From Magnetospirillum aberrantis SpK (GTDB taxonomy: Bacteria > Pseudomonadota > Alphaproteobacteria > Rhodospirillales > Magnetospirillaceae): a DNA stretch of 64,000 bases. How positions within the stretch are numbered: position 1 is the first letter of the stretch; each line of letters starts with the position of its first letter. Shown piece by piece: positions 63,395-64,000 of this stretch. The DNA lies in NCBI RefSeq assembly GCF_011022235.1, contig NZ_JAAIYP010000007.1, forward strand, positions 124,001 to 188,000. The letters run 5' to 3'. The position numbers and the translations under genes are program-made. The notes under the pieces are model-generated. The model saw only the letters and a program-made list of their open reading frames with translations. It was not told the DNA's origin and made no database searches.

Positions 63395-63565
63395 ATGAGC
63401 GAAGACCTGATCAGCGCCGGCAACATCGCCAAGGAACTGGGCGTGTCGGACGCCAAGGTAAAGAAGGCCATCAAGGAATTGGCCATCGAACCCGCGGCCA
63501 AGCGTGGCGTGTGCAGCTTCTACAGCCGCGACGCGGTGAGCAGGATCAAGGCCGCCCTGAGATGA
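63395..63565 (+). CDS. Small helix-turn-helix-like protein
   Basis: The protein has 56 residues: MSEDLISAGNIAKELGVSDA, KVKKAIKELAIEPAAKRGVC and YSRDAVSRIKAALR. It has the MerR/excisionase-like short HTH pattern. GAGGGAAAC precedes the ATG. Probably cotranscribed with the DHOD-like gene. Function unknown. Confidence 0.7.
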   Translation: MSEDLISAGNIAKELGVSDAKVKKAIKELAIEPAAKRGVCSFYSRDAVSRIKAALR

Positions 63566-63653
63566 CGCACGGGGAGCGGAGCCCAAAGAAACCCTTGGGT
63601 TCCGCCCTCGTCACCTTGACATTCATCAAGGGCGCCGCCACAGTCCCGTCATC

Positions 63654-64000
63654 ATGAGTGGGGCCATTCACCGCCAGCGTCACACCACCAGCACGGGGCC
63701 GTCCCTGGGACACGCCCGGCGGATGGTCGTGTCCTGGCTGGGCCTGATCCTGCTGGCCCTCAACATCCTGGGAGCCGGCGCCCTGCCCGCCCAGGCCGAG
63801 GGGGGCACTCCGCTTTTCGCCCAGGAACTGCTGGGTGACCGCATCATGATCTGTACCGCCGCCGGCATGGTGGCGATGGATCGCGACGGCAACATCATCG
63901 ACACCCAAGGCCCCTCTTCGGGCTATACCGGGTTCTGTGTCTACTGCCTGCCGCTGATGCATGGCGACGCCGCCGCCCCGGTACCGGCCGTGGCCGTCCA
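63654..64000 (+). CDS. DUF2946-type secreted protein, second copy; 3' end outside the window
   Basis: About 115 residues are visible, beginning MSGAIHRQRHTTSTGPSLG, followed by the signal helix MVVSWLGLILLALNILGAGALP. RIMICTAAGMVAMDRDGN and GFCVYCLPLMHGDAA match the first copy at 54237. Spacing between the shared motifs is nearly identical, so the two are paralogues. By analogy, a TonB receptor gene may lie beyond the right edge. Confidence 0.8.
   Translation, partial: MSGAIHRQRHTTSTGPSLGHARRMVVSWLGLILLALNILGAGALPAQAEGGTPLFAQELLGDRIMICTAAGMVAMDRDGNIIDTQGPSSGYTGFCVYCLPLMHGDAAAPVPAVAV

Overview
The window looks like the chromosome of a GC-rich alphaproteobacterium, most likely a Rhodospirillales member of the Magnetospirillum type. 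This placement is inference from gene content, not from a marker gene. It rests on the short HisZ-dependent HisG next to hisD, UPF0262 and DUF1489 proteins, a YacG/RNase G/Maf/IF-1 cluster, Fnr-type regulation and many multihaem c-type cytochromes.

Layout. Positions 1-2.0 kb (minus strand) hold a partial glycosyltransferase and a murI broken by a 10-G run. Positions 2.2-10.2 kb hold a tightly packed six-gene operon: a membrane sensor, a sensor-HAMP-MFS fusion, a periplasmic binding protein, a formyltransferase-like enzyme, a membrane SpoIIE-type phosphatase fused to an anti-sigma-type kinase, and a STAS protein. Its overall function is not known to me. From 10.4 to 15.9 kb come a Sel1-repeat protein, an outer-membrane protein, psd-pssA (phosphatidylethanolamine synthesis) and an OmpA-like protein. 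From 16 to 18.2 kb lies modE-modB-modC, without modA. From 18.3 to 25.6 kb come a cysteine-containing DUF6125-like protein, a porin overlapping a binding protein-GGDEF fusion, ccoG, a MocR-type regulator and arfB.

Accessory region, about 25.6-30.9 kb. This stretch is bounded by tRNA-Gly(CCC) and tRNA-Phe(GAA). It holds a decayed IS110-type transposase, two excisionase/AlpA-like small HTH genes, a plasmid-type Rep gene broken by an in-frame stop, and an AT-rich pair encoding a DUF262 protein and a HEPN protein, which is a likely defence module. No integrase is visible.

From 31 to 39.7 kb (minus strand) there are two overlapping housekeeping chains: infA-maf-rng-yacG-azlC-azlD, and hisG-hisD-UPF0262-phosphatase. 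They are followed by an SGNH hydrolase and a small periplasmic protein divergent from an OmpR/EnvZ-type pair (39.9-42.0 kb). From 43 to 47.4 kb lie a five-haem NapC/TorC-like cytochrome, a di-haem cytochrome c peroxidase with an Fnr-type box upstream, galU and a cysteine-rich Fnr-family regulator. Then come recQ, a chemoreceptor, a YgiQ radical-SAM protein and small proteins.

From 54.2 to 57.7 kb a probable copper-uptake group contains DUF2946, a TonB-dependent OprC/NosA-like receptor and a TonB protein. A second DUF2946 gene starts at the right edge. From 58.9 to 62.3 kb an operon encodes an octahaem tetrathionate-reductase-like cytochrome, a membrane cytochrome b, a small winged-helix-like protein and an alpha/beta hydrolase. 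A second Fnr-like box lies in front of it. The recurring theme is anaerobic or respiratory electron transfer under Fnr-type control, combined with metal handling (Mo, Cu).
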